A stretch of 27,023 bases of DNA from Pseudomonadota bacterium (GCA_023412995.1 JAEZQS010000345.1:1-27023); one strand, 5' to 3'; positions 1-12,364 are shown, counted from the stretch's first letter. The notes: generated by a model from the letters alone, not told the origin. Made by a program: numbers and translations.

Positions 1-67
1 CCGCGGCCCCACAAACCGCGCCCCCCCGATGCCGGCGGACCCGATACCGGTAGACCGCTACCGCAGG
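1..67. other. Left edge, no gene assigned
   Basis: This short flank lies downstream of the rpfF stop codon. The third plus-strand frame is open from the edge to a TAG at 49-51 and could be the tail of a rightward gene, but 16 residues rich in Arg and Pro do not identify one. In Xanthomonas the rpfC end of the rpfGHC operon converges on rpfF, so a truncated rpfC is possible but not shown. Confidence 0.2.
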
Positions 68-991
68 TCAGAGCGCCCTTGCCAGCGGCGCTGCCGCCGG
101 TGCAGGCGCGGCAACGAGGTGCGGCCGCTTCTGCTGTGCGCGCACCAGGCGCTCCATCGTGCGCAGCGACTTCTGCCCCAGCTGCATTGCGGTATCGACC
201 CAGATTTCAGTGATCTGCATCAGCTCGGCGAGGGGAACCTGGCTGCGCAGCTGGCGTACCCGGCCCATGGCCGCGCGCGCATGCGGGATGCGCTGGTTGC
301 GCCGGACCAGGTCGTGCACCGCCTGCATGCCATCTCCCGCCGGCACCAGGACGTCGACGATGCCCATGCGGTGCAGCTCGTCGCTGGAATAGACGGTGCC
401 GTTGAGCATCATTTCCTCGGCCATGCGCGGGCTGATGCGCTGGCACAGGAAGGAATAGGCGCCCATCCCCGGGAAGAGGTCGAACAGCACTTCCGGGAAG
501 CCCATGCCGACGCCACTTTCGGCGACGATGGTCTGGCACGACAGCGCCGCCTCGAAGCCGCCACCCAGGGCATCGCCCTGCACGAGCGCGACGGTGTGCG
601 CGTTGCGGTTGAGCCCCGTGTGGAAGCCGTGGATGCCTTCCACGCACTGGCGCGCGTAGGCCAGCAGGTGCTCGCGGTTGCCTTCGGTGATCAGGCGCGA
701 GAAGAGATCGAGATCGCCGCCGAGGTTGAACACGCTGGCGTCGGAAGCGACCACCACGTGGGCGAGGCTGTTGTCGCCGTTGGCGATGCGCAAGCTGAGG
801 CGGTCGGCCGCCTTCTTCTGGAACTCGCGGATTTCGCGGATCAGCTGGGTGGTGAAGCAAGGCCGATAGCCGTTCCCCTGCGGCTGACGGTTTCCATGCA
901 TGAAGCACCAGTGCACGTTGCTCGCCGGGTCTTCCAGCGTGCGCAGCAGGCGGTAATCGGTATCACGGTGCAGCAGTTCGACGGCGGTCAT
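68..991 (-). CDS. rpfF: RpfF-like DSF synthase (crotonase family)
   Basis: Predicted 307-residue crotonase-fold enzyme of the RpfF family, which makes the diffusible signal factor (cis-2-unsaturated fatty acid) from acyl-ACP by combined thioesterase and dehydratase activity in the cytoplasm. Visible family marks are VFNLGGDLDLF (88-98), the oxyanion region with ALGGGFEAALSC (141-152), FPEVLFDLFPGMGAYS (165-180) and EIWVDTAMQLGQKSLRTMER (262-281). E147 and E167, 20 residues apart, match the catalytic Glu141/Glu161 pair of Xanthomonas RpfF, and W264 matches its Trp258. The ATG at 991 has AGAGGG about 8 nt upstream; the longer open frame to 1396 adds non-family sequence and overlaps the divergent PilZ gene, so it was not used. 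The Ala/Pro-rich C-terminal tail and longer N-terminus make it somewhat longer than the 289-residue Xanthomonas protein. Neighbouring rpfB and acnA support the rpf assignment. The exact signal produced cannot be read from sequence. Confidence 0.9.
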   Translation of the reverse strand: MTAVELLHRDTDYRLLRTLEDPASNVHWCFMHGNRQPQGNGYRPCFTTQLIREIREFQKKAADRLSLRIANGDNSLAHVVVASDASVFNLGGDLDLFSRLITEGNREHLLAYARQCVEGIHGFHTGLNRNAHTVALVQGDALGGGFEAALSCQTIVAESGVGMGFPEVLFDLFPGMGAYSFLCQRISPRMAEEMMLNGTVYSSDELHRMGIVDVLVPAGDGMQAVHDLVRRNQRIPHARAAMGRVRQLRSQVPLAELMQITEIWVDTAMQLGQKSLRTMERLVRAQQKRPHLVAAPAPAAAPLARAL

Positions 992-1088
992 TGGTATCAC
1001 CCTCTGGAAGACACCGCTCGTCGATCGCAAGCCGAGCGGCAAACGCTCCGCACCCCAGTGCCCCCGGGTTCGGGGTCGATCGTGAACG

Positions 1089-1120
1089 AGTCTAGCGCAT
1101 CCACCGGGGCCTGTTGACAA
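1089..1120 (-). promoter_or_regulatory. Candidate rpfF promoter
   Basis: On the minus strand TTGTCA (plus 1115-1120) and TAGACT (plus 1089-1094) lie about 90 nt upstream of the rpfF start. The 20-nt spacer is longer than ideal. The -35 hexamer overlaps the one used in the opposite direction for the PilZ gene, because TTGACAA is a TTG-N-CAA palindrome. Assignment is by eye only. Confidence 0.25.
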
Positions 1121-1141
1121 ACACGTCCCAATCGTGAGCAT
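1114..1141 (+). promoter_or_regulatory. Candidate promoter of the PilZ gene
   Basis: A perfect TTGACA (1114-1119) is followed after 16 nt by the weak -10 GAGCAT (1136-1141), which would start transcription about 38 nt before the PilZ ATG. The -35 is convincing and the -10 is poor. Near-copies of ATCGTGA at 1079-1085 and 1131-1137 flank the region and could be regulator contacts. Confidence 0.3.
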
Positions 1142-1186
1142 CGGGAAAAAGGGGCCCGCCACGCGGGACAGGGGAGGGGAAGGGGA

Positions 1187-1531
1187 ATGGACCGGGGGAA
1201 CCGCCAGGGCATGCGACCCGCGCGCATGGCACTGCGAAGCGCCGTTTTCATCAGCAACGGCCATAACGCCTGGAGCAGCGAGATCCAGGATATTTCCGCC
1301 ACCGGGGTTCTGGTGGCGCGACCGGACAGCTGGGAAGGCCGGCCGGGGGACGTCTATGCGCTGGACATGCTGATTGCCGAGTCGCTCGACATCCACCTCG
1401 AGGCGCGGCTGGTACGCACCACGCCGCGGCAGCTCGCCTTCGCCTATGCGCGCATTCCGGAGGAAAAGGAAGCCCCGCTGTGGAACCTCCTTGGGGGCTA
1501 TGCCGACCGCCTGGAGCCTTACTCGGCCTGA
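1187..1531 (+). CDS. Single-domain PilZ protein, candidate c-di-GMP receptor
   Basis: A 114-residue protein made almost entirely of one PilZ domain. Both halves of the c-di-GMP binding signature are visible: RxxxR as RMALR (13-17) and DxSxxG as DISATG (35-40), followed by alternating hydrophobic strands expected of the beta-barrel. There is no signal peptide, membrane segment or output domain, so it probably acts as a cytoplasmic adaptor that changes partners on binding c-di-GMP. The ATG at 1187 follows a purine-rich AGGGGAGGGGAAGGGG stretch; an internal ATG at 1211 would still keep the RxxxR motif. It is divergent from rpfF (195-bp gap) and convergent with rpfB. DSF perception in Xanthomonas is transduced to c-di-GMP by RpfG, so its position suggests a role in DSF output or feedback; that is inference. 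The partner is unknown. Confidence 0.82.
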   Translation: MDRGNRQGMRPARMALRSAVFISNGHNAWSSEIQDISATGVLVARPDSWEGRPGDVYALDMLIAESLDIHLEARLVRTTPRQLAFAYARIPEEKEAPLWNLLGGYADRLEPYSA

Positions 1532-1537
1532 CCCGCG

Positions 1538-1557
1538 GCCACGTCGTCGCGCGTGGC
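1538..1557. terminator. Weak hairpin between convergent PilZ gene and rpfB
   Basis: GCCACG (1538-1543) can pair with CGTGGC (1552-1557) across an 8-nt loop, just after the PilZ stop codon. There is no T-tract on either strand, so termination by this hairpin is uncertain. The rest of the 1532-1784 gap holds no recognisable gene, and its short frames lack family resemblance. Confidence 0.2.
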
Positions 1558-1784
1558 GGGAGAGCGACGCTTCGAAACGAAGTGCAGGGCCCGCGCAACA
1601 ACAGCGTTCAGGGCACCGCGGACGTCGCTACCGTCCGGTCGCGCCGGCGTCCGTCGATGCAACGGCATTCACCGACCCGCCGTTCCGCTCCCGTTCGCCT
1701 GCCTCGTGTCCGGCGTGTCAATCCGCGCCGTTGCCTTTGCGTCGGTCGAGCCCGCGGCGACGCTGAAAACGGGGCCCTGCCCGC

Positions 1785-3467
1785 TCAGGCGGTGGCTGCC
1801 GGTTCGTCGCGCAGCTCGCGGCGCAGGATCTTGCCGACGTTGGTCTTGGGCAGCGAATCGCGGAACTCGATGATGTGCGGGCGCTTGTAACCGGTGAGGT
1901 TCGCGCGGCAGTACTCGCGGATGGCATCGGCCGTCAGTGACAGGTCGCGTCGCACCACCACCAGCTTCACCACCTCGCCGGACTTCTCGTCGGGCACGCC
2001 CACGGCGGCCACTTCCTGCACGCCCGGCATGTGCGCCACCACGTCCTCGATCTCGTTCGGATAGACGTTGAAACCGGACACCAGGATCATGTCCTTCTTG
2101 CGGTCGACGATGAAGACGTAGCCCTTTTCGTCCATGCGCGCGATGTCGCCGGTGCGAAGCCAGCCGTCGGCGGAGAGTACTTCGGCGGTTTCCGCCGGGC
2201 GGTTCCAGTAGCCCTTCATGACCTGCGGCCCGCGCACGCACAGTTCGCCGGTTTCGCCGATCGCCAGCGTGTTGCCGGCGTCATCGCGGATGCTGACGTC
2301 GGTCGAGGGAATCGGCAGCCCGATGGAGCCGTTGTATTCGGGGATGTCGAGCGGATTGATGCACACCGCCGGGCAGGTCTCGGTCAGCCCGTAGGCTTCG
2401 GCAAGGGTGCAGCCGGTGGCGGCCTTCCACCGCTCGGCGACGACCCGCTGCACCGCCATGCCGCCACCCAGGGTCAGGTGCAGGCGCGAGAAATCGATCT
2501 GCTCGAACCCGGGCGTGTTCAGCAGGCCGGCAAAGAGCGTATTGACGCCGGTGATGGCAGTGAAGCGGATGCCGCGGATGTCGCGCACGAAGGCCGGCAT
2601 GTCGCGTGGATTGGTGACGAGGTGGTTGAGTCCACCAATGCGTGCGAAGACAAGGAAATTGGCCGTCAGGGCGAAGATGTGGTACAGCGGCAGCGCCGTC
2701 ACCACGACTTCCTCGCCTTCGCGCATCTTGCTGCCGACCCACGCGGTCGACTGCAGCATGTTGGCGACCATGTTGCGGTGGGTCAGCATGGCTCCCTTGG
2801 CCACGCCGGTGGTGCCGCCGGTGTATTGCAGGAAGGCGATGTCGTCCGGGCCGACATCCGCCTTCACCGGCGCCGCGCGGCCGCCGCGTTCGAGCGCATC
2901 GTTGAACGCGATCGCGCCGGGCAGGGAATACGCCGGCACCATCTTGCGCACGTGGCGCACGACGAAGTTGGTGATCGCCGCGCGCGGGAAGCCGAGCAGG
3001 TCGCCGACGCCGGTGCGGATCACGTGGCGCAGACTGGTTCCTTCGGCAACGCCCGCCACCGTGTGGGCGAAGTTCTCCAGCACCACGATGGCGACCGCGC
3101 CCGAATCCTCCAGCTGGTGCCGCAGCTCGCGTGGCGTGTACAGCGGGTTGGTATTCACTGCGACCAGCCCGGCGCGCAGCACGCCCATCAGCACGATCGG
3201 GTACTGCAGGAGGTTGGGCATCATGATCGCGACGCGGTCGCCGCGCGCGAGCCCGAGGTCGCTGCGCAGGAAGGCGGCGAAGCGCGCGCTCAGCCGGTCG
3301 AGGTCGTCATAGCTGATGCGCCGGCCCATGTTGGCGAAAGCAGCGCGGTGGCGGAAGCGGTCGCAGCACTCCTCCAGCAGCGCCACCACCGAGCGATACT
3401 GCTCCGGATCGATCTCGGCCGGAACGCCGGCCGGGTAACTCGCGAGCCAGGGACGCTGTTCCATCAT
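1785..3467 (-). CDS. rpfB: Long-chain fatty-acid-CoA ligase, RpfB/FadD type
   Basis: A 560-residue acyl-CoA synthetase of the ANL superfamily, close to the length of E. coli FadD. It activates long-chain fatty acids to acyl-CoA with ATP through an acyl-adenylate. The N-terminus has the FadD-like RPWLASYPAGVPAEI. Motifs seen are the P-loop YTGGTTGVAKG (215-225), AYGLTET (358-364), the FACS signature beginning DGWLRTGD (434-441) with DRKKDMI (455-461), and the C-terminal catalytic Lys in NVGKILRREL (K546). ATG codons at 3467 and 3464 both follow GGAGGA directly; either may be used, and the upstream extension to 3794 is rejected because it lacks family similarity and crosses the divergent lipoprotein gene. 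In Xanthomonas RpfB is the rpfF neighbour that feeds free fatty acids, including DSF, back to acyl-CoA and so turns the signal over. Here a PilZ gene separates it from rpfF, so the two are unlikely to share one transcript. Confidence 0.9.
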   Translation of the reverse strand: MMEQRPWLASYPAGVPAEIDPEQYRSVVALLEECCDRFRHRAAFANMGRRISYDDLDRLSARFAAFLRSDLGLARGDRVAIMMPNLLQYPIVLMGVLRAGLVAVNTNPLYTPRELRHQLEDSGAVAIVVLENFAHTVAGVAEGTSLRHVIRTGVGDLLGFPRAAITNFVVRHVRKMVPAYSLPGAIAFNDALERGGRAAPVKADVGPDDIAFLQYTGGTTGVAKGAMLTHRNMVANMLQSTAWVGSKMREGEEVVVTALPLYHIFALTANFLVFARIGGLNHLVTNPRDMPAFVRDIRGIRFTAITGVNTLFAGLLNTPGFEQIDFSRLHLTLGGGMAVQRVVAERWKAATGCTLAEAYGLTETCPAVCINPLDIPEYNGSIGLPIPSTDVSIRDDAGNTLAIGETGELCVRGPQVMKGYWNRPAETAEVLSADGWLRTGDIARMDEKGYVFIVDRKKDMILVSGFNVYPNEIEDVVAHMPGVQEVAAVGVPDEKSGEVVKLVVVRRDLSLTADAIREYCRANLTGYKRPHIIEFRDSLPKTNVGKILRRELRDEPAATA

Positions 3468-3535
3468 TCCTCCGTCGTAGCGGGCGGGGCGCGCCGGCGG
3501 CTCCCGCTCGCCGGTCGTGCGCGGGAGGGGCGTGG

Positions 3536-3564
3536 CTGGCATGTCCGGATGATTGCAGCATACT
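3536..3564 (+). promoter_or_regulatory. Candidate promoter of the lipoprotein gene
   Basis: CTGGCA (3536-3541) and CATACT (3559-3564) are 17 nt apart, about 55 nt before the lipoprotein ATG. On the opposite strand the same bases read TATGCT (3558-3563), a possible -10 for rpfB, so the 3468-3618 divergent gap may hold overlapping promoters. No convincing -35 was seen for rpfB. Confidence 0.35.
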
Positions 3565-3618
3565 GCCGGAATGAGCGGCAAGCCGCATTGCAGCGCACCG
3601 CGATCCGCCGGAGCACAC

Positions 3619-4059
3619 ATGACCCCATGGCTGCGCCATCTGCCCGCGATCGCCGTGTTCGTGCTGCTCGCCGCCTGTGCGCGCCCGCCCGATGCGCAGG
3701 CCATCCGGACGGTCATCGAAGGGGTGGCGGAAGCCGCCAACGCCGGGCGCGCCGACGCCGTGCTCGAACATGTCGCCGAAGACTTCAACGGCAACCAGGG
3801 AACCTACGACCGCGAAGCCGTCGCCCGCCTGGTGCGCGCGCACTTGCTTGCGCGCAGCGTGTCGGTGCGGATCGGCGCCATCGCGGTGGAACCTGCCGGC
3901 GACCGTGCAACGGCGCGCTTCGAACTCCACGTACGCGACGACTCCGGCCGCTGGCTGCTCGAGCGCAGCGCCACGCTGGCATTCGTCACGGGCTGGCGCC
4001 GCGAGGGCGGCGACTGGCGATGCGTGAATGCGGTTTGGAGCAGGGACGGGGGCGAGTGA
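3619..4059 (+). CDS. Small lipoprotein, possibly NTF2-like fold
   Basis: A 146-residue precursor with a lipoprotein signal peptide: a basic start, a hydrophobic run and the lipobox LAAC with Cys20 as the lipidation site. The residue after the Cys is Ala, which would favour sorting to the outer membrane. The mature part starts with an amphipathic helix (RTVIEGVAEAANAGRADAV) and continues as beta strands ending DWRCVNAVWSR, the pattern of NTF2/SnoaL-like proteins with a ligand pocket; this fold call is tentative and the ligand is unknown. The ATG at 3619 has GGAG about 6 nt upstream and places the signal peptide correctly; the ATGs at 3553 and 3571 would add a polar N-terminus. It lies divergent from rpfB and convergent with acnA, separated from the latter by a long palindrome. 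Confidence 0.75.
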   Translation: MTPWLRHLPAIAVFVLLAACARPPDAQAIRTVIEGVAEAANAGRADAVLEHVAEDFNGNQGTYDREAVARLVRAHLLARSVSVRIGAIAVEPAGDRATARFELHVRDDSGRWLLERSATLAFVTGWRREGGDWRCVNAVWSRDGGE

Positions 4060-4066
4060 CTGGGGG

Positions 4067-4216
4067 AGGGGCCAGGGGCTAGTGGCTAGGGGCTAAGGGG
4101 CTAGTGGGGCTAGTGAAAGGCAGGAGCCGGTAACAGCGGTCACCCCCAATCGCTTCGTGCGCTCCACGCTCCAGGCTTTCCCTAGCCCCCAGACCCTAGC
4201 CCCTAGCTCCTGCCCC
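4067..4216. repeat. Long imperfect inverted repeat of GGGGCTAG-like units
   Basis: The gap between the convergent lipoprotein gene and acnA is almost entirely a palindrome. The left arm (about 4067-4121) has several GGGGCTAG/GTGGCTAG units ending in GGGGCTAGTGAAAGGC. The right arm (about 4174-4216) has the reverse complement, starting GGCTTTCCCTAGCCCCC and ending in CCCTAGCTCCTGCCCC. Within each arm the 7-8 base unit is tandemly repeated. The roughly 50-bp centre can pair further (GGAGC with GCTCC). It could act as a bidirectional terminator or as a REP-like element, which are common in Xanthomonadales. No transposase is next to it. Confidence 0.8.
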
Positions 4217-4222
4217 TGTCGC

Positions 4223-6973
<2,751 letters not shown>

Positions 6974-7062
6974 CCTGCTTCTCCTTGGCTTGCGTTCGCG
7001 TGCTCGCGGGCGGGCGGACGCGGCGGGCGCGATCCTGGACCGGACCGGCGACTGGGCCCGCC

Positions 7063-7068
7063 ATTATC
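7063..7068 (-). promoter_or_regulatory. Candidate -10 for acnA
   Basis: The minus strand reads GATAAT about 90 nt upstream of the acnA ATG, in an otherwise GC-rich gap (6974-7231). No good -35 is found 16-18 nt further upstream. The rest of the gap shows no gene. Confidence 0.3.
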
Positions 7069-7231
7069 GCGCAAGCCCCGCCGCAGCGCACGGACGCGGC
7101 AGGGGCGGGGGCAAGGACTGGCGTCGCGTCGGAGCGGATGCAGCGGGTATTCGCAGCGGCCGCCAATGGAGAGGGTTGCAGACACGGCCCGTCGCACGCG
7201 CGCGCAACCGCGTGCCCCTCGCCCCTCGCCG

Positions 7232-7855
7232 TTATCCCCTGTCCAGCGTCGACCGGCTGAGCAGGCCGCGTGCCAGCATCGCGTACTCGCGCCGGCGCAG
7301 CAGCAGGCGGACCTGGCCGCCGCCGACCTGGCGCCAGAGCACGGCCGCGCGCACGGCGGCCAGCAGCAGGGCCCTGATCTGCTCGACCACCGGGTTACTC
7401 GAGAGGTGCACGGGGTTGCCGTGCACGATCACGCGCGGACGCAGCTGCGACAGCGTTTCGACGTAGAGCTCGGCCAGTCGCCCCTGCACCGTCGGATGGG
7501 TGATGCCGAAATGGTCCATTTGCCGGCGCACCTGTTCGATCCCGTTGCCGAGCGCGGCCAGCATGCGCGGGTTGCGCGCAAGCCGTCGTTCCAGTCGCAG
7601 CACGCCGAGCACGAGCTGGGTGAGCGAGAGGTCCCGCTCGCCGCCCTCGAACTGCGACAGCAGCGTTTCCAGCCCGAAGCGCACCCCGTCGATGCCGCCA
7701 AACACGTCCGCTGCGCTGTCGGCATCGATGCGGAAGACGCTGGCGAGGCTGGATTCGGCCGCGCCGGTGCGGGCGCGGCCGGTGGCAGCGAGTTCGCGCA
7801 CGAGGCGGCAGGCCTGCAGCACGCCGGCAAGGGCGATCACGCGCGACTCACGCAT
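7232..7855 (-). CDS. hflD: HflD (YcfC) family protein
   Basis: A 207-residue, mostly helical protein of the HflD/YcfC family. The E. coli member is about the same length, is peripheral to the inner membrane and has been linked to lambda CII stability; its housekeeping role is unclear. Family marks seen are the N-terminal helix RVIALAGVLQACRLVRELA, SVFRIDADSAADVFGG, and a C-terminal region with GNPVHLSSNPVVEQIRALLLA and AAVLWRQVGGG. The start ATG at 7855 overlaps the end of mnmA by 8 bases, which indicates translational coupling; the longer open frame to 7942 lies inside mnmA and was not used. The mnmA-hflD pairing is the standard gammaproteobacterial arrangement. In E. coli purB follows; here acnA follows after a 258-bp gap. 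Confidence 0.9.
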   Translation of the reverse strand: MRESRVIALAGVLQACRLVRELAATGRARTGAAESSLASVFRIDADSAADVFGGIDGVRFGLETLLSQFEGGERDLSLTQLVLGVLRLERRLARNPRMLAALGNGIEQVRRQMDHFGITHPTVQGRLAELYVETLSQLRPRVIVHGNPVHLSSNPVVEQIRALLLAAVRAAVLWRQVGGGQVRLLLRRREYAMLARGLLSRSTLDRG

Positions 7856-8978
7856 GCGCCACCTTCGGCCCAGGCGATGCCTGCCAGCCACCGAAGGCGG
7901 CATCGGTGCGATCGATGACGGCGCCGCCGAGGCAGGCCTCACCGTCGTAGAAGACCACCGACTGGCCGGGCGTGACCGCGCGCTGCGGCTGGTCGAAGGT
8001 GACGCGGCAGGCCGTGCCGTCGCGTTCGACCACGCAGGGCTGTGGGTCCTGCCGATAACGCGTCATGGCGGTGCAGCGCAGCGGCATGGGCGGCGCCTCG
8101 CCGGCGATCCAGCTGGCGCCCTCCGCCACCAGCCGGCGCGACAGCAGCAGGGGGTTGTCGCGTCCCTGCGCCACATAGAGCACGTTGGCGCCGATGTCCT
8201 TGCCGACCACGTACCAGGGCGATTCGGCCGCGCCGCGGCGCCCCCCGAGGCCAATCCCGCCGCGCTGACCGAGGGTGAAATGGAAGGTGCCGGGATGCTC
8301 GCCGAGCAGGCGCCCGTCCGGGCTGCGGATCGCGCCGGGGCGGGCGGGAATCCAGCCATCGAGGAAGGCGCGGAAATCCCGTTCGCCGATGAAGCAGATC
8401 CCGGTGGAATCCTTGCGCGCATGGTTGGCGAGCCCGGCTTCGTGCGCCAGCCGCCGCACGTCCGTCTTGTGCAGGTCGCCGAGCGGGAAGCGGGTGGCGG
8501 CAAGGGCTTCCTGCCCGAGCGCGTGCAGGAAGTAGCTCTGGTCCTTGCCGCGATCGCGGGCACGCAGCAGCCGCCAGCGACCATCCTGCTGCTCCAGCCG
8601 GGCGTAGTGGCCAGTGGCGATGCCGTCGGCACCGAGCGCGCGGGCGTGCTCGAGGAAGGTGCGGAACTTGATCTCGCGATTGCACAGCACGTCGGGGTTG
8701 GGCGTGCGACCACGCCGGTACTCCTCCAGGAAATGGGCGAACACGCGCTCGCGGTACTCGGCCGCGAAGTTGCGCAGGTGCAGGACGATCCCGAGGCGCG
8801 CGCAGGTCGCCACCGCCTCGCGCCGGTCCTCGTCGGCCTGGCAGGGGCCGCCGCCGGTTTCTTCCCAGTTCTGCATGAACATGCCCGCGAGCGGCATGCC
8901 GGTCCGCTGCAGCAGCAACGCCGCCACCGACGAATCGACGCCGCCCGACAGGCCGACGACCACGCGGGGTTCAGCCAT
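7848..8978 (-). CDS. mnmA: tRNA-specific 2-thiouridylase MnmA
   Basis: A 376-residue enzyme that thiolates U34 of Lys, Glu and Gln tRNAs, taking sulfur from the IscS/Tus relay and using ATP to adenylate the base. The PP-loop SGGVDSS is at residues 11-17. The two catalytic cysteines are C99 (PDVLCNREIKF) and C195 (STGICFIGER), matching Cys102 and Cys199 of E. coli MnmA. The tRNA- and adenylate-binding blocks TGHYAR, KDQSYFL and FTLGQRGGIGLGG are intact, and the C-terminal beta-barrel with TPGQSVVFYDGEACLGGAVI is complete. The ATG at 8978 puts the PP-loop at the usual distance although the ribosome-binding site is poor. It sits 63 bp after nudJ and overlaps hflD, an operon order shared with E. 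coli. Confidence 0.97.
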   Translation of the reverse strand: MAEPRVVVGLSGGVDSSVAALLLQRTGMPLAGMFMQNWEETGGGPCQADEDRREAVATCARLGIVLHLRNFAAEYRERVFAHFLEEYRRGRTPNPDVLCNREIKFRTFLEHARALGADGIATGHYARLEQQDGRWRLLRARDRGKDQSYFLHALGQEALAATRFPLGDLHKTDVRRLAHEAGLANHARKDSTGICFIGERDFRAFLDGWIPARPGAIRSPDGRLLGEHPGTFHFTLGQRGGIGLGGRRGAAESPWYVVGKDIGANVLYVAQGRDNPLLLSRRLVAEGASWIAGEAPPMPLRCTAMTRYRQDPQPCVVERDGTACRVTFDQPQRAVTPGQSVVFYDGEACLGGAVIDRTDAAFGGWQASPGPKVAHA

Positions 8979-9041
8979 GGGCGGCCACGGCGAGGGCGCG
9001 CACGGCGGGCACCCGTGCCCGCGGAATCGCGGACGTGCCGC

Positions 9042-9548
9042 TCATGCCGCCGGTTCCACCGCCACCGGCAACTGGCGGACGGCGTCCAGCGGCAGGTGGG
9101 GACCCTGCAGCCAGTCGTCGATGCTGGCCAGCACCATCGGGCTGCGCAGGCGATCCCCGGCAGCGGCCACCTCGGCGCGCGCCAGCCACAGCGCCCGCAC
9201 GATGCCGTCGTCCAGCGGCCGCTGCGGCTCGTGCCGGACGGGCTCGGCACCGAAGCTGAAGCGCACGAACTGGCGTCCGCCGGGCGACTGCCACTGCTGC
9301 ACGCCCAGCAGGCAGGTGAGGGCCACGTGCCAGCCGGTTTCTTCCAGCGTCTCGCGCACGGCGGCAGCCTGCAGGCTTTCGCCCGGGTCGAGGTGGCCGG
9401 CCGGCTGGTTCAGCACCAGGCACCCGCGCACGTGCTCCTCCACCAGCAGGAAGCGGCCCTCTCTGGGCACGACGGTGGCGACGGTCACGTGCGGGCGCCA
9501 GACCTCGGCGTCGGCGTGGCGGATGGCGGGGGGCGGGACTGCAGGCAT
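9042..9548 (-). CDS. nudJ: Nudix hydrolase, NudJ type
   Basis: A 168-residue Nudix phosphohydrolase. The Nudix box runs from G51 (GHLDPGESLQAAAVRETLEE, then TG) and has the full GX5EX7REUXEEXG pattern with the metal-binding RE and EE residues. E. coli NudJ removes phosphate from hydroxymethylpyrimidine pyrophosphate and nucleotides. The name rests partly on position: in E. coli nudJ directly precedes mnmA and hflD, as here. The ATG at 9548 was chosen over the adjacent GTG at 9551. The substrate cannot be proved from sequence. Confidence 0.85.
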   Translation of the reverse strand: MPAVPPPAIRHADAEVWRPHVTVATVVPREGRFLLVEEHVRGCLVLNQPAGHLDPGESLQAAAVRETLEETGWHVALTCLLGVQQWQSPGGRQFVRFSFGAEPVRHEPQRPLDDGIVRALWLARAEVAAAGDRLRSPMVLASIDDWLQGPHLPLDAVRQLPVAVEPAA

Positions 9549-9630
9549 CACGGGAGTCTAGCAGCCGTGCCGCGCCGCAGGCCTTGCAGCGGACGCCTGG
9601 CGACGGCATCTCCGCAGTCCGGCGCGGCCG

Positions 9631-9636
9631 TATACT
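9631..9636 (+). promoter_or_regulatory. Candidate -10 for clpS-clpA
   Basis: TATACT lies 27 nt before the clpS start, in the gap divergent from nudJ. No good -35 is seen at the usual distance (ATCTCC at 9608-9613), so an activator may be needed, or the start may be elsewhere. Confidence 0.4.
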
Positions 9637-9662
9637 GGCCGTGCCCCACCCGAACGCAACCC

Positions 9663-9989
9663 ATGGCGCAAAACAACGCAGGACAACCCGAACACGGCCC
9701 CGGACTCGCCATCGAGGAGGCGCGCCCGGAAGTCGCCCGTCCGCCCCTCTACCAGGTCATCCTGCTGAACGATGACTTCACGCCGATGGATTTCGTCATC
9801 GTCGTCCTCGAGACCTTCTTCAGCATGGATCGCGAGCGCGCCACGCAGATCATGTTGCATGTCCATACACGCGGAAAGGGCGTTTGTGGCGTGTTCACGC
9901 GCGAAGTCGCAGAAACGAAGGTGACGCAAGTCAACGAGTTCTCGCGGACGCACCAGCACCCTTTGCTGTGCACGATGGAGAAGGCCTGA
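9663..9989 (+). CDS. clpS: ClpS, ATP-dependent Clp protease adaptor
   Basis: A 108-residue N-recognin that binds proteins with N-terminal Leu, Phe, Tyr or Trp and hands them to ClpAP. After a flexible, acidic N-terminal tail of about 25 residues comes the ClpS core: YQVILLNDDFTPMDFVI with the conserved NDD of the N-degron pocket, ETFFSMDRERATQIMLHVH, GKGVCGVFTREVAETKV, and the end region QHPLLCTMEKA. The start at 9663 is chosen because the open frame runs far upstream only as the antisense of mnmA and nudJ. There is no strong ribosome-binding site. clpA follows after 63 bp, as in other gammaproteobacteria. Aat, which creates ClpS substrates, is encoded 3 kb away. Confidence 0.97.
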   Translation: MAQNNAGQPEHGPGLAIEEARPEVARPPLYQVILLNDDFTPMDFVIVVLETFFSMDRERATQIMLHVHTRGKGVCGVFTREVAETKVTQVNEFSRTHQHPLLCTMEKA

Positions 9990-10052
9990 ACGCTCTGGAA
10001 AAGGACGGGCCGACCCGCATATAGCGAGCAGCGATTACGGAGACACTCCCGC

Positions 10053-12329
<2,277 letters not shown>

Positions 12330-12336
12330 GGTCGAG

Positions 12337-12364
12337 GGGCAGCGGCGCTCATCCGCCGCTGCCC
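12337..12364. terminator. Bidirectional hairpin between clpA and infA
   Basis: GGGCAGCGGCG (12337-12347) pairs perfectly over 11 bp with CGCCGCTGCCC (12354-12364) around the loop CTCATC. It sits 7 bases after the clpA stop codon, in the 77-bp gap to the convergent infA gene. Neither side has a T-tract, so termination efficiency is unclear, but stem strength and position fit a terminator or 3'-end stabiliser. Confidence 0.6.

Noticed and set aside
992..1396. N-terminal extension of RpfF
   Set aside because: The extension has no crotonase similarity and overlaps the divergent PilZ gene; the ATG at 991 has a ribosome-binding site and matches the family start.
2031..4082. Open frame of 683 codons opposite rpfB and across the lipoprotein gene
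   Set aside because: Low-complexity shadow; the FadD motifs and the lipobox are in the other frames.
7500..9662. N-terminal extension of about 720 residues on ClpS
   Set aside because: The open frame runs antisense through nudJ and mnmA; ClpS starts at 9663 and has its normal length from there.
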